Positions 8,915 to 18,346 of a stretch of 64,000 nucleotides of DNA are shown here, in pieces; positions within the stretch are counted from its first letter, which is position 1, and every line of letters begins with the position of its first letter. Position numbers and translations under genes: made by a program. The notes beneath the pieces are model-generated. The model was given only the letters and a program-made list of their open reading frames with translations. It searched no databases and was not told where the DNA came from. The DNA comes from Candidatus Villigracilaceae bacterium (GTDB lineage Bacteria > Chloroflexota > Anaerolineae > Anaerolineales > Villigracilaceae). Location: NCBI GenBank assembly GCA_026645935.1, contig JAPKMP010000019.1:1-64000 (forward strand). Direction: 5' to 3'.

Positions 8915-9862
8915 TTACAGAGAGCGGACTTTCATCCAGAGCGCGGGCAGTTTGGCAACCTTGCCCAGGGCACTCAGGGAAGCACGACGGGAGAAGACGT
9001 CGTAATCGTTCTTTTCGATCTCATCGAGGATGCCGCAATAGAAGGTCGAGGCGGCGCCAATGGCAAGCTGCCCTTCGCGCTCGAGGAATTTCACGCCAGC
9101 CCAAGATTCGGCATACAGTTGGCGCGTCCGTTCAATTTGGAATTTCATGAACTGACGCCAATTATCGGTGACGCGACCTTCGGCGATGTCTTCTTCGCGG
9201 ATGCCGTAGGTGATGAGTTCTTCGCGCGGCAGGTAAAGGCGACCGTTGAGATAATCCTCCCCCACATCGCGCAGGATGTTTGTCATTTGCAGAGCCACGC
9301 CTAGTTTGATGGCATAGGGTACGGCATCGTTGTTCTTGAAACCGACGATGTACATGCTCATCAACCCGACCGTGGAGGCGACGCCGTAACAATAGGTCGC
9401 GAGGTCGTCGAAGGTTTGATAACGACTCTGGGAAAGGTCGCGGGCGACGCCATCGATCAACTGCAAGGCGTAATGACGCGGGATATGGTATCGGGTGAGG
9501 GTATCTGCCCAGGCGGAGGCAACCAGGTCATCGGTCGAAGCGGAGGCGGTTTCGACCACTTTCCGCCAGTAATCCAGTTCAAAGTCGCGGTCTTTCTTCA
9601 ATTCCACTTCATCCACAATATCATCCACGGTACGACAGAAGGCGTACAAGGCGCGGACGGCGGAGCGCTTTTCTTCCGGGAGCAAACCAGAGGCGAAATG
9701 AAATGATTTGCTATGCGCAGCCGTAATGACCTCTGCCTGCTTGTAGGCGGCACGCAGAGAAGCGTCTCCTGCCCAGTAGGAAAAGAAAGGTCGCGTGGAC
9801 GGATGTGGAATATGCCCCGCGAGTGATAATAGTAGATTTTCCCAATTCGCATTTGCTTGCAT
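8915..9862 (-). CDS. crtB: Phytoene synthase (squalene/phytoene synthase family)
   Basis: A 315-residue trans-prenyl condensing enzyme. The two Asp-rich motifs that bind Mg-diphosphate are present: RTVDDIVDE in the first third and NILRDVGEDYLNGRLYLP in the second. The start at 9862 (MQANANWEN) is preferred to the ATG at 9955 because AGGAGAG lies just upstream and the longer version reads through the promoter. It condenses two GGPP to phytoene, the committed step of C40 carotenoid synthesis. It is divergently transcribed from crtI. No GGPP synthase gene is in this window. Confidence 0.95.
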   Translation of the reverse strand: MQANANWENLLLSLAGHIPHPSTRPFFSYWAGDASLRAAYKQAEVITAAHSKSFHFASGLLPEEKRSAVRALYAFCRTVDDIVDEVELKKDRDFELDYWRKVVETASASTDDLVASAWADTLTRYHIPRHYALQLIDGVARDLSQSRYQTFDDLATYCYGVASTVGLMSMYIVGFKNNDAVPYAIKLGVALQMTNILRDVGEDYLNGRLYLPREELITYGIREEDIAEGRVTDNWRQFMKFQIERTRQLYAESWAGVKFLEREGQLAIGAASTFYCGILDEIEKNDYDVFSRRASLSALGKVAKLPALWMKVRSL

Positions 9863-9894
9863 GTTCTCTCTCCTTTTCATCGGCTGATATGAGC

Positions 9895-9976
9895 ATTTTA
9901 CAGAAAAAATCCGTTTTGTCAAGGTTTTGCAAATATATATTTTAAACCTTGACAAATATTAGACAACGTGTACAAT
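9895..9976. promoter_or_regulatory. Divergent crtB/crtI promoter with shared operator
   Basis: Two mirror-image promoters. Toward crtI: TTGACA 9949-9954, 16-base spacer, TACAAT 9971-9976. Toward crtB: TTGACA (complement of 9917-9922), 16 bases, TAAAAT (complement of 9895-9900). Both -35 boxes lie in an 11-bp perfect inverted repeat, TGTCAAGGTTT (9917-9927) and AAACCTTGACA (9944-9954). On the crtI side TTGACA recurs as TAGACA exactly 11 bases later (9960-9965), resembling the 11-bp direct repeats bound by Thermus CarH. A repressor bound here would occlude both promoters. The likely ligand is the MerR-B12 protein at 11544. Confidence 0.85.
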
Positions 9977-10006
9977 ACAGCCACTGACCCAAAAAGGAGA
10001 AAGTCT

Positions 10007-11533
10007 ATGAAACCTACCGCTCTCGTGATCGGCGCTGGAATCGGTGGAATTGCCACCGCCGCCCGTCTTGCAAAAAATGGATATGACGTGACCGTGCTGG
10101 AAAAGGAATCCACCCCGGGCGGACGCTGTAATCAGATCGTTCGGGACGGGCACCGCTTCGACATTGGCCCGACCCTGTTTCTCATGCCCGAAATTTGGGA
10201 GGAAACCTTTGCCTCTCTCGGCGAAAAAATGAGCGACCACCTCGATTTGAAGCGCATCGACCCGACCTATAAAGTCCACTTCGACGACGGTCTGCGCCTT
10301 GAATTAACCTCAGACATCGGCAAGATGCAAACCCAGCTTGAAGCCGTGGACAAGACCGCCTTTACCGGTTTCCTCGGCTACATTGCTGAAGGTTCGAAGC
10401 ATTACAAAATATCGGTTGAAAAATTCGTCGGTCGCAACTTCTACAATATCTTCGAATATTTCAGCCTCAAGAATTTACCGTTGATCTTTAACCTCAAAGC
10501 CTTGCAGAAGCACTACACCAACACCAGCCGCTTCTTCAAGGATGAACGCTTGAAGGCTGCCTTCACATTCCAGAATATGTATCTGGGACTCAGCCCTTAC
10601 GACGCTCCCGCCACCTACTCCCTCTTGCAATACACCGAGTTGGCAGAAGGCGTGTGGTATCCCATGGGCGGGATGTACGCTGGTATTCAAGCATTGACCA
10701 AGGTTGCTGAAAAGCTCGGCGTGAAGTTTGTATATAACTCGCCGGTAAAAAAGATCAACGCTGGAAAGTTGAAAGTGGAAAGTGTCATCACCGCCGATGA
10801 CAAGACTTACACCGCAGACATCTTTGTCGGCAACGCAGACCTGCCATACATCTACAAAGAACTTTTGCCCGATGCAAAAGAAGCCAAGAAGCTCGACGAA
10901 AAACTCTACACCTGCTCCACCATCATGTTCTACTGGGGCGTGGACAAGCAATATCCGCAGATCGCGCATCACAACGTTTTCCTCGGCGGTGATTACAAGG
11001 CTTCGTTCGACCAGATCTTCGAAGACCACACTCTGCCGGAAGTGCCTTCGTTCTACGTCCATGCGCCCGCCCGCACCGACGCTGCCGCCGCGCCCGAAGG
11101 ACAGGAAACGTTGTACGTCCTCGTTCCTGTCGGTCACCTGGATGCCCGCAGTGAACAAGATTGGGACGCATTGGTGAACCGCGCGCGCGAAACCGTCTTC
11201 ACCCGCATCGAAAAAGAGATGGGCATCACCGACCTCAAAGAGCATATCAAGTTCGAGATCGTGTACCAGCCCAAAGTCTGGAAGGAGCGCTTCAACCTCG
11301 AAAAGGGAGCCGCGTTCGGGCTCAGTCACAACTTCTGGCAGGTCGGTTATCTCCGCCCGCAGAATCGTCACGCCAAATACAAGAACATGTATTTCGCTGG
11401 CGCATCCACCCACCCCGGCACCGGACTGCCGATCGTCCTACTTTCGGCTCGTCTGACAACTGAGCGAATCCTCAAAGAAAAGGGTACAATAGCTGTGCAA
11501 AAAGTGGTTAAGCCAACTTTAAACCCTGCATAA
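10007..11533 (+). CDS. crtI: Phytoene desaturase
   Basis: A 508-residue flavoprotein. The N-terminal dinucleotide-binding motif is ALVIGAGIGGIATAARLAKNGYDVTVLEKE, followed by PGGRC and the FDIGPTLF block. The C-terminal carotenoid-desaturase signature is represented by MYFAGASTHPGTGLPIVLLSA. The start at 10007 has AAAAAGGAGA upstream; the ATG at 9968 lies in the promoter and is rejected. The enzyme desaturates phytoene, usually in several steps to neurosporene or lycopene; the end product cannot be read from sequence. It is followed after 10 bases by the CarH-type regulator. Confidence 0.95.
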   Translation: MKPTALVIGAGIGGIATAARLAKNGYDVTVLEKESTPGGRCNQIVRDGHRFDIGPTLFLMPEIWEETFASLGEKMSDHLDLKRIDPTYKVHFDDGLRLELTSDIGKMQTQLEAVDKTAFTGFLGYIAEGSKHYKISVEKFVGRNFYNIFEYFSLKNLPLIFNLKALQKHYTNTSRFFKDERLKAAFTFQNMYLGLSPYDAPATYSLLQYTELAEGVWYPMGGMYAGIQALTKVAEKLGVKFVYNSPVKKINAGKLKVESVITADDKTYTADIFVGNADLPYIYKELLPDAKEAKKLDEKLYTCSTIMFYWGVDKQYPQIAHHNVFLGGDYKASFDQIFEDHTLPEVPSFYVHAPARTDAAAAPEGQETLYVLVPVGHLDARSEQDWDALVNRARETVFTRIEKEMGITDLKEHIKFEIVYQPKVWKERFNLEKGAAFGLSHNFWQVGYLRPQNRHAKYKNMYFAGASTHPGTGLPIVLLSARLTTERILKEKGTIAVQKVVKPTLNPA

Positions 11534-11543
11534 CGAGGAAAAA

Positions 11544-12860
11544 ATGCTCAGCAAATCCCCTGCCTTCAACCTGAAAGCCGTATTGCACGAAACCGGTCTC
11601 GCTGCAGACACTCTCCGTGCCTGGGAACGCCGTTATGGACTCCCTGCCCCGCAACGCACGGCAGGCGGACACCGCTTGTACTCACAATACGACATCGAGA
11701 CCATCAAATGGTTGATCGCACGCCAGACAGAAGGACTATCCATCTCCCGCGCCGTGGATCTGTGGAACGAACAAATCGCCTCCGGCTCGGACCCGCTGGC
11801 TGGCGCGGCCTCATCAGGGATTTTCCCCGCCCAAGCCGCCGCCCCCGACTCAAACCTCGAAGCCTTGCGTGACCAGTGGCTCGACGCCTGCCTGCGCTTC
11901 GATGAACCCCGCGCCGAGCAAACTCTCAATCAGGCGTTTTCAATGTATCCTGTCGAACTTGTTTGCACTGACCTGCTCCAGCGTGGAGTGGTGGAGATCG
12001 GCGCGAAGTGGTACGGGAACAGCGCCAGTGTACAGCAGGAGCATTTCGCATCCGCCCTCGCCATGCGCAGACTCGACTCACTCCTCTCCGCTGCCCCCGC
12101 TCCCACGCGAAATGGCACCGCGCTCATCGGCTGCGTCGCGGACGAGTGGCACGCCTTCACTCCCCTGCTTCTTTCTTTGCTTCTGCGCCGCCGCGGCTGG
12201 AATGTTGTCTATCTCGGTGCGAACGTTCCCAATGACCGCTTCGCTGAAACCGCCCAAGCCGTCAAAGCCGACCTCGTCATCCTCGTGGCGCAGACGCTTG
12301 TCGCTGCTGCTTCGCTCCAACTCGCCGCCCAGGGTCTCGCCGTGCAAAACGTCCGTGTAGCATACGGCGGACGCATCTTCAACCTGCATCCCTCACTCGC
12401 GGTGAAAATCCCCGCGCGGTTCCTGGGCGAAAGTATCGAAGTCTCGCTCCTCGAAGCGGAACGGTTGATTCAACATAAAAACATAAAGGTCTCTGAGACC
12501 ATAAAAGCTCCCTCCCAGGAACATCTCGCCGCGCATCAGTCCTTCACCAGCAAACGCGCCGAGATCGAACTCACGCTCAAACAACTCGTCCCGTCGCTCA
12601 CCGTCAGCCCAGGCGGATTGGAAACGGGCATCCAACATCTCGGAGACAACATCGCCGCCGCCCTGCAGCTTGGCGATGTAAGCTACGTCTCCGGAGAGAT
12701 GGATTGGCTCAAAACCCTTCTTCAATCCCATAACCGCCCCGCCTCCGAACTGATCCACTTCATGCGGAGTTACGCACAAGCGGTGGATCGTCACATCAAC
12801 GGCTCAGGCGGACCGATCAAGCGCTGGCTTGCAGATGAAGTTGTAAAACTCAGCGCATAG
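11544..12860 (+). CDS. CarH-type MerR/B12-binding photoreceptor repressor with C-terminal extension
   Basis: A 438-residue protein. The N-terminal MerR helix-turn-helix (residues 7-75) contains LRAWERRYGLPAPQRTAGGHRLY. A helical cap follows with Trp156-x9-Glu166-His167, the W-x9-EH motif of light-sensing CarH proteins. The Rossmann B12 domain has ADEWHAF, in which His203 is the likely lower axial cobalt ligand, then GWNVVYLGANVP. Known CarH tetramers bind AdoCbl in the dark, repress crt genes at their -35 boxes and dissociate on illumination. About 100 extra residues (340-438), which CarH of Thermus lacks, form a helical domain of unknown role. It lies directly in the crt operon, consistent with autoregulation. 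Confidence 0.9.
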   Translation: MLSKSPAFNLKAVLHETGLAADTLRAWERRYGLPAPQRTAGGHRLYSQYDIETIKWLIARQTEGLSISRAVDLWNEQIASGSDPLAGAASSGIFPAQAAAPDSNLEALRDQWLDACLRFDEPRAEQTLNQAFSMYPVELVCTDLLQRGVVEIGAKWYGNSASVQQEHFASALAMRRLDSLLSAAPAPTRNGTALIGCVADEWHAFTPLLLSLLLRRRGWNVVYLGANVPNDRFAETAQAVKADLVILVAQTLVAAASLQLAAQGLAVQNVRVAYGGRIFNLHPSLAVKIPARFLGESIEVSLLEAERLIQHKNIKVSETIKAPSQEHLAAHQSFTSKRAEIELTLKQLVPSLTVSPGGLETGIQHLGDNIAAALQLGDVSYVSGEMDWLKTLLQSHNRPASELIHFMRSYAQAVDRHINGSGGPIKRWLADEVVKLSA

Positions 12861-12886
12861 TAGTCATTGCGCCAAACAAGGAAAAC

Positions 12887-13768
12887 ATGAAATCAACAGA
12901 CCGCACCTCGCTCGTCATATTCCCAATTTTGATCCTGATCGGCTGGCTTGTCGCGCTGGCAGGGAGTCAGGGAAGCGTCGCCCTTGGCGGCGTTCCCGTC
13001 TTCGCCATCGCGGTCGGACTGGCATTCCTAATTCAGTGGCTGGTGTTCATTCCCGCCTTCATCTTCCAGACCGAAAAATACTTCGACCTGACGGGAAGCA
13101 TCACCTACATTACCGTAACTGGCGTCGCGCTTTGTTATAGCCGCTACAGCGTTCCGTTGGATGCGCGTTCGATTCTGCTTGCGGTGTTGGTCGTCGTTTG
13201 GGCGATCCGGCTTGGGACATTCCTCTTCAGCCGCATTCAAAAAGCGGGCAAGGACGACCGCTTCGACGAGTTGAAACCCTCCTTCTTCCGCTTCCTCAAC
13301 GTGTGGACGATCCAAGGCTTGTGGGTCACGTTCACCCTTGCAGCCGCGCTGGTCGCCATCACCACCACAACACACAAAGATTTGGATATCTTCGCCTTCG
13401 TCGGTGTTATGGTCTGGCTCCTCGGCTTCATCATCGAGGTCGTTGCCGACGCGCAGAAAAGCCGCTTCAACGCCGACCCAGCCAACAAAGGCAAATTCAT
13501 TCAAACCGGGTTGTGGTCCCGTTCGCGTCATCCCAACTACTTCGGCGAGATCGTTTTATGGATCGGCATCGCCATCATCGCATTGCCCGTCCTGCAAGGC
13601 TGGGCGTGGATCGCGCTGATCTCGCCGCTCTTCGTCGCGATCCTGCTTACGCGCATCAGCGGCATTCCCCTGCTCCAAAAGAAAGCCGACAGGAATTGGG
13701 GCGGTCAGGCGGATTATGAATCCTACAAAAAGAACACACCTGTGTTGATTCCCAAATTGTGGAAGTGA
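12887..13768 (+). CDS. DUF1295-family membrane protein (steroid 5-alpha-reductase/ICMT-like fold)
   Basis: A 293-residue protein with about eight hydrophobic segments and the C-terminal signature GLWSRSRHPNYFGEIVLW, which in this superfamily forms the NADPH or SAM site. The DUF1295 group includes predicted reductases and methyltransferases of lipids. Its position between the photoreceptor and the photolyase, 26 bases after the former, implies expression under light control. A role in modifying a carotenoid or membrane lipid is inference only. Confidence 0.85.
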   Translation: MKSTDRTSLVIFPILILIGWLVALAGSQGSVALGGVPVFAIAVGLAFLIQWLVFIPAFIFQTEKYFDLTGSITYITVTGVALCYSRYSVPLDARSILLAVLVVVWAIRLGTFLFSRIQKAGKDDRFDELKPSFFRFLNVWTIQGLWVTFTLAAALVAITTTTHKDLDIFAFVGVMVWLLGFIIEVVADAQKSRFNADPANKGKFIQTGLWSRSRHPNYFGEIVLWIGIAIIALPVLQGWAWIALISPLFVAILLTRISGIPLLQKKADRNWGGQADYESYKKNTPVLIPKLWK

Positions 13769-13776
13769 GGGAAGCC

Positions 13777-14121
13777 ATGAACATCCTCAAGATCCTTCAA
13801 GTTGCCGCTGTCGTCCTCACCATCGTAACGGGACTTATCTCCCTGATCGCGCCGCGCAGTGTCTTTGGTTTTACGGGGCTTGAAGCCCCGGGTCCGCGCG
13901 GCATTTCTGAAATCCGCTCCATCCTTGGCGGAGTCTTTATCGGTCTTGGCATTGCGGTCTTCATCCTCGGCACTCAGCAAACCTACCAGATGCTCGGCAT
14001 CACCTACCTCGCCATCGCTGTCGTGCGGCTCGTTTCGATATTTGTGGATAAAGCCTCCGAACGATCCAACTGGATCAGCCTCGCCGTTGAGATCGTCTTC
14101 GGCATACTGCTTATCCTTTAG
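13777..14121 (+). CDS. Small four-helix membrane protein of unknown function
   Basis: A 114-residue protein with four predicted membrane segments (LQVAAVVLTIVTGLISLI, LGGVFIGLGIAVFIL, YLAIAVVRLVSIFVD, ISLAVEIVFGILLIL). The start at 13777 has GAGGG nearby and avoids overlap with the upstream stop. The segment GGVFIGLGIAVFILG resembles DUF4345-like proteins, but I am not sure. It is cotranscribed with the DUF1295 gene (8-base gap). Confidence 0.75.
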   Translation: MNILKILQVAAVVLTIVTGLISLIAPRSVFGFTGLEAPGPRGISEIRSILGGVFIGLGIAVFILGTQQTYQMLGITYLAIAVVRLVSIFVDKASERSNWISLAVEIVFGILLIL

Positions 14122-14148
14122 TTTTCCCCACATAATTAAGGAACCGCC

Positions 14149-14817
14149 ATGTTAATGGACACCCTGCGCTACGAATTACCGCCCGAAGGCATCACGCTAT
14201 TGGGATACATCGTCCGGCGAATGCACAAGACCGAGTGGCTGGTCAAAGCCGCGAAAATGCTCGAAGCGAACGAGACCGCCAACACTCTCGAAGCGGTTGC
14301 AATGTATGCCGTCGCTTCCGCCACCTCGTTCGGACGCGCCTATTACCAGCCGAACTTCAACAATGTCGGCGAAGCTGTCAGCGAGCGCGACCCGTTCACA
14401 GGCGCAACCGTCTCGGCAAAATTGATCAGCAGTTCGCCCGCCTACCGTATCACATACTCCGCCGAAATGAGCAATAACGACATCTTCGAAGGCGCTGAAA
14501 CCATCCTCGGAACCACCATCGGCTTGCGCGGTTTGGGTATGCCGGCCCCTTCCAACTTCACCTTCCGATCAAAAGCCTATGAAGCCGAATTGAAAGGCAC
14601 ACTCACCAGCGAACTGGCTCTTTCGCTTTTCGGCAATACCAAGATCCGCGCGTACGGCTCGCTCGATTTCAGCGACTCGGCTGGCAACAATGGTCATCTC
14701 GACCTGAACCGTCAGGGATATGTCACACTGCGCGTCAACGACAAGCCCGCCGTCACAAACGCCCTCGTCCGTGTGATATGGCTGGATGAACCGAAACCCG
14801 CTCCGCAAACGATATGA
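14149..14817 (+). CDS. Unknown protein in the carotenoid/photolyase operon
   Basis: A 222-residue soluble protein that I do not recognise. It begins [30 protein letters not shown]; the middle is rich in Asn, Ser and Thr and alternates like beta strands ([25 protein letters not shown]). No signal peptide or membrane segment is seen, and no metal or nucleotide motif. AAGGAAC precedes the ATG. It overlaps the photolyase start by ATGA, so translation is coupled. The fixed position inside a light-response operon suggests a related job, which cannot be named. Confidence 0.75.
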   Translation: MLMDTLRYELPPEGITLLGYIVRRMHKTEWLVKAAKMLEANETANTLEAVAMYAVASATSFGRAYYQPNFNNVGEAVSERDPFTGATVSAKLISSSPAYRITYSAEMSNNDIFEGAETILGTTIGLRGLGMPAPSNFTFRSKAYEAELKGTLTSELALSLFGNTKIRAYGSLDFSDSAGNNGHLDLNRQGYVTLRVNDKPAVTNALVRVIWLDEPKPAPQTI

Positions 14818-16157
14818 CCGCGATCTGGTGGATTCGGCGCGACTTGCGGCTCGCGGATAACCCTGCGCTTCAAGCTGCGCTCGCAAAGGGTCCAGCGCTT
14901 CCGGTCTTTATCCTCGACCCGGCATTCGATGACTCATCTCCTCGCCGAAAGAGTTTCCTGTACGAAGGCTTATCTGCATTGGGGGGGGAACTGCGAAAGC
15001 GCAATTCATATCTCGTAATTCGTAAAGGAAAGCCAATTGACGCGCTGCGCGATCTCTTTGATGAAGTCAAAGCCGAGGCCATTTACGCCGAGGAGGATTT
15101 CACGCCCTACGCCCGCAAACGCGATGCACTGATCCAAAAACTCCTGCCGCTGAATCTGATTCAAGGTCAGACCGTACATCACCCCAAAAACATACTCAAG
15201 CAGGATGGCAGGCCCTACACAGTGTACACGCCATATTCCAAAGTGTGGAAGGCGCAGTTTGCGATGATAAAACTGCATCCTGCACCGGAGAATATCAACA
15301 CACCCAGGGGAATCCGCTCAGAGCCGCTACCCGATTTCACACACAATCTGCTTTTTCCAGCAGGCGAAGCAGAGGCAATGCAACGCCTCGACCAGTTTAC
15401 CAATTTACCAATCAGCAATTACTCAGACCACCGCAACCGCCTTGACCTCGACGGCACCTCCTCCCTCTCGCCGTACATCCGCTTTGGCATGGTTGGCTTG
15501 CGTCAAGCTGTCCACGCCTCACATGTTACGCATCACGCAGATTCTAAAGGCGCAGAAATCTGGCTCAACGAACTCATCTGGCGCGAGTTTTACATTCAAA
15601 TTTTGCATCACTTCCCGCAGGTCGCAAAGACCGCCTTCAACCGCTCGCTGGCGAACATTCCGTGGCGGAACAAAACGTCAGAGTTCGAAGCGTGGAAGAG
15701 GGGCGAAACAGGCGTCCCGGTGGTGGATGCGGCGATGCGTCAACTCAAAGAGTCTGGTTGGATGCACAACCGCGCCCGCATGATCGTCGCATCCTTTCTC
15801 GTCAAAGATTTACTGATCGACTGGCGCTGGGGCGAAGCATGGTTCATGGAGAATTTACTCGACGGCGACATTGCTCCCAATAACGGCGGCTGGCAATGGA
15901 CGGCGGGAACGGGAACCGACGCCGCGCCGTACTTCCGTATCTTCAATCCCGTGCTGCAATCGCAAAAGTTCGACCCGAACGGCGATTACATCCGCAAATG
16001 GGTGCCGGAACTGCGCGGATTGAACGCAAAACAAATCCATGCGCCGTGGGAATTCGATCTGAAGATTGCAGGATATCCAACCAGTCCGATCGTGAACCGG
16101 GACATTGTAAAAGAACAAACGTTGACGGCGTACAGCATTTCAAAAGGCAAGGCATGA
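14814..16157 (+). CDS. phr: Deoxyribodipyrimidine photolyase, class I/cryptochrome family
   Basis: A 447-residue protein. The N-terminal antenna domain starts [18 protein letters not shown]. The FAD domain contains [39 protein letters not shown], the [20 protein letters not shown] block and RIFNP, followed by [15 protein letters not shown]. These are the flavin and CPD contacts of class I photolyases. It repairs UV pyrimidine dimers using blue light. Start and stop overlap both neighbours by ATGA, making a tightly coupled trio with the unknown gene upstream and the P450 downstream. Confidence 0.95.
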   Translation: MTAIWWIRRDLRLADNPALQAALAKGPALPVFILDPAFDDSSPRRKSFLYEGLSALGGELRKRNSYLVIRKGKPIDALRDLFDEVKAEAIYAEEDFTPYARKRDALIQKLLPLNLIQGQTVHHPKNILKQDGRPYTVYTPYSKVWKAQFAMIKLHPAPENINTPRGIRSEPLPDFTHNLLFPAGEAEAMQRLDQFTNLPISNYSDHRNRLDLDGTSSLSPYIRFGMVGLRQAVHASHVTHHADSKGAEIWLNELIWREFYIQILHHFPQVAKTAFNRSLANIPWRNKTSEFEAWKRGETGVPVVDAAMRQLKESGWMHNRARMIVASFLVKDLLIDWRWGEAWFMENLLDGDIAPNNGGWQWTAGTGTDAAPYFRIFNPVLQSQKFDPNGDYIRKWVPELRGLNAKQIHAPWEFDLKIAGYPTSPIVNRDIVKEQTLTAYSISKGKA

Positions 16158-17422
16158 AGCAAAACATTTCCCCCGAACTCGGTCGCGCCGCACTGCGCTC
16201 ATTGATACAGGAAGGCTCGCCACTTGGTCCGCTAAAGGTGATGGCAAAATACGTTGGGCGTTTCTTCCAAATTCCGATTCCCGGCTTTCGCCCGTATGTG
16301 GTCTTCGGTCCCGAAGCGGCGCGAAAAGTGTTGGTGACCGATAGAAACAAATTGTTGTGGCGCAACACCGACCCGGTGACCGACCTGCTACGGCGCGGCG
16401 TGCTGGTGACCGACGGCGAAGAGCACGATCGCTACCGCAGTTTGATGGAAACTCCGTTTCATCCATCGCAGTTATCGAAATACAATGAGATGATGATTCA
16501 ACAGACCGAACGCGTTATATCCACCTGGCAGGACGGTCAGACCGTGGATATGCTGGTCGAAGGGCGTAAGATCGCCCTGCTCATCATCATGCAGACTTTA
16601 TTCAATAAAGACGCGTGGAATGACATTTCAAAGATATGGAATCCGATCCTCAAGACCATTCAATACATCTCACCGGGGGCATGGATCCTTTGGCGAAAGA
16701 TGCCGAGGTTGGGATATGGAAGGTCGTTGAAGGTGATCGATAATTATATGTATGGAATCATTGATGAAAGAAGGAAAGACGAAAGAAAGACAAACGATTT
16801 TCTACAACATTTGATCGACGCCGGGTTGAGCGATGACAACATCCGCGACCAGATGTTGACCATGCTCATCGCCGGGCACGATACATCCACCGCTTTGTTC
16901 GCATGGACATTTGCCCTGCTCGGTCAACACCCTGAAATCCATGAAAAAGTGATACAGGAAATTGACCGTGCAGAAGGTAAATATCAATTGCTGGATAACG
17001 TCATCAAAGAGTCGCTGCGGTTGTATCCGCCCATTCACATTGGCAACCGCCGGGTGGCAGAGGAAATTGAATTTGCGGAGGGCAAAATCCCTGCCGAAGA
17101 GCGCATGTTCTACTCCATCTACCTCACCCATCGCGACCCGGAAATTTGGGAGAATGCTGAGCAGTTCTGCCCGGAACGTTTCGCCCACGGACGGAAAACT
17201 CCGCCAATGAGCTATATTCCGTTCGGTGGTGGTCCGCGGGCATGCATCGGCGCGGCGTTCGGTCAGGTCGAAGCGCGACTCGTCCTCGCTCACCTGCTCA
17301 AGAACTTTCGCTTTGAATTTACCGGTCACCCCATCCACGCGCACATGGGCGCAACATTGGAACCCAGACCGGGCGTACTGATGAAGGTTTTCCGTAGGTC
17401 GCGCTCGGAGCGTGATGAATAA
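16154..17422 (+). CDS. Cytochrome P450, probable carotenoid hydroxylase (CYP175-like context)
   Basis: A 422-residue P450. The I-helix oxygen-activation motif is AGHDTST (240-246), the K-helix ExxR is ESLR (286-289) and the heme loop [10 protein letters not shown] has Cys364 as thiolate ligand. The start at 16154 overlaps the photolyase stop (ATGA). In Thermus the carotenoid cluster carries CYP175A1, a beta-carotene 3-hydroxylase, next to photolyase and crtB. The same neighbours and a co-located lycopene cyclase here make ring hydroxylation the best guess. Redox partner genes are not nearby. Confidence 0.9.
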   Translation: MKQNISPELGRAALRSLIQEGSPLGPLKVMAKYVGRFFQIPIPGFRPYVVFGPEAARKVLVTDRNKLLWRNTDPVTDLLRRGVLVTDGEEHDRYRSLMETPFHPSQLSKYNEMMIQQTERVISTWQDGQTVDMLVEGRKIALLIIMQTLFNKDAWNDISKIWNPILKTIQYISPGAWILWRKMPRLGYGRSLKVIDNYMYGIIDERRKDERKTNDFLQHLIDAGLSDDNIRDQMLTMLIAGHDTSTALFAWTFALLGQHPEIHEKVIQEIDRAEGKYQLLDNVIKESLRLYPPIHIGNRRVAEEIEFAEGKIPAEERMFYSIYLTHRDPEIWENAEQFCPERFAHGRKTPPMSYIPFGGGPRACIGAAFGQVEARLVLAHLLKNFRFEFTGHPIHAHMGATLEPRPGVLMKVFRRSRSERDE

Positions 17423-17469
17423 ACGGAATAACACACATGGCACGCTGTAAGCGTGCTCTTTAAACCATC

Positions 17470-18267
17470 ATGACTTACTTTGGTTTTCTCTTACGCTTTC
17501 TCGTAATCCCCATCCTTGTCTTTCTCGCCATCGCATGGTGGGACAATAAAAACAACCGCCCGACATTAGGCTTCAAGAATGGCAAAGCGGTATGGATTGG
17601 TATTCTCATTCACATCATCCTTGCGGTGGCATACACAACACCGTGGGACAACTATCTGGTTGCCACCGGTGTTTGGTATTACAACCCAGACCTCGTGACC
17701 GGCATCGTGATCGGTTATGTGCCCATCGAAGAATATACCTTCTTTGTGCTGGAAACAATCCTTGCCGGTTTATGGTGGTGGTTCCTCGCACGGCGCATCC
17801 CCGAACCGACAAACGAGTTCAAGCCCAGTAAAACCGGACGCATAATTTCGTTTGGTGTTCTGTTCGTCCTCTGGGTCATCTTCACCTACCTGTTCTTCTT
17901 TGGTGGCGTCGATCTGACCTATCTCTCCATCATTCTGTTCTGGGCGCTGCCTGCCATCTTCCCGCAAATGCTTTTTGGCGCTGATATCCTTTGGCATTAT
18001 CGCAAGCTGGTCTTCACTGCGATCTTTGTCCCTGGGTTATATCTGTCGTTTATGGATATCATCGCGCTCACAGACACCACCTGGTCAATCTCCAGGCAAC
18101 AGACCACCGGTATCCTCTCCTTCAATATCCTGCCATTGGAAGAAGTCCTTTTCTTTTTCATCACCAACGTACTTATCGGTTTTGGAATGACGCTGTTGCT
18201 ATCAATAATTGGCGTAAAACGCTTCGATGATTGGAAAACAAACAAATTCCGGGGCTTTCCTGCATAG
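17470..18267 (+). CDS. crtYcd: Fused lycopene cyclase-domain protein (CrtYc-CrtYd type)
   Basis: A 265-residue protein with about seven membrane segments and two tandem lycopene cyclase domains. The first has TPWDNYLVATGVWYY and PIEEYTFF (85-92); the second, after a linker, has PLEEVLFFF (222-230). In actinobacteria the halves are separate genes (crtYc, crtYd); in fungi and archaea they are fused, as here. The paired Glu residues are considered catalytic. It would cyclise the ends of lycopene, giving substrate for the P450. The second TPWD equivalent is degenerate (LTDT). It lies 47 bases after the P450 and is likely the last crt gene. Confidence 0.92.
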   Translation: MTYFGFLLRFLVIPILVFLAIAWWDNKNNRPTLGFKNGKAVWIGILIHIILAVAYTTPWDNYLVATGVWYYNPDLVTGIVIGYVPIEEYTFFVLETILAGLWWWFLARRIPEPTNEFKPSKTGRIISFGVLFVLWVIFTYLFFFGGVDLTYLSIILFWALPAIFPQMLFGADILWHYRKLVFTAIFVPGLYLSFMDIIALTDTTWSISRQQTTGILSFNILPLEEVLFFFITNVLIGFGMTLLLSIIGVKRFDDWKTNKFRGFPA

Positions 18268-18346
18268 CACTGATACAACAACCAGCATATAATGGAACAT
18301 CTTTCCCGTAAAACATCATTGTCCAAAATGCAAAAGCGAGGATGTT

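Noticed and set aside
9863-9955. Longer crtB reading frame from 9955
   Set aside because: It would be translated from promoter DNA; a clear ribosome site precedes ATG 9862.
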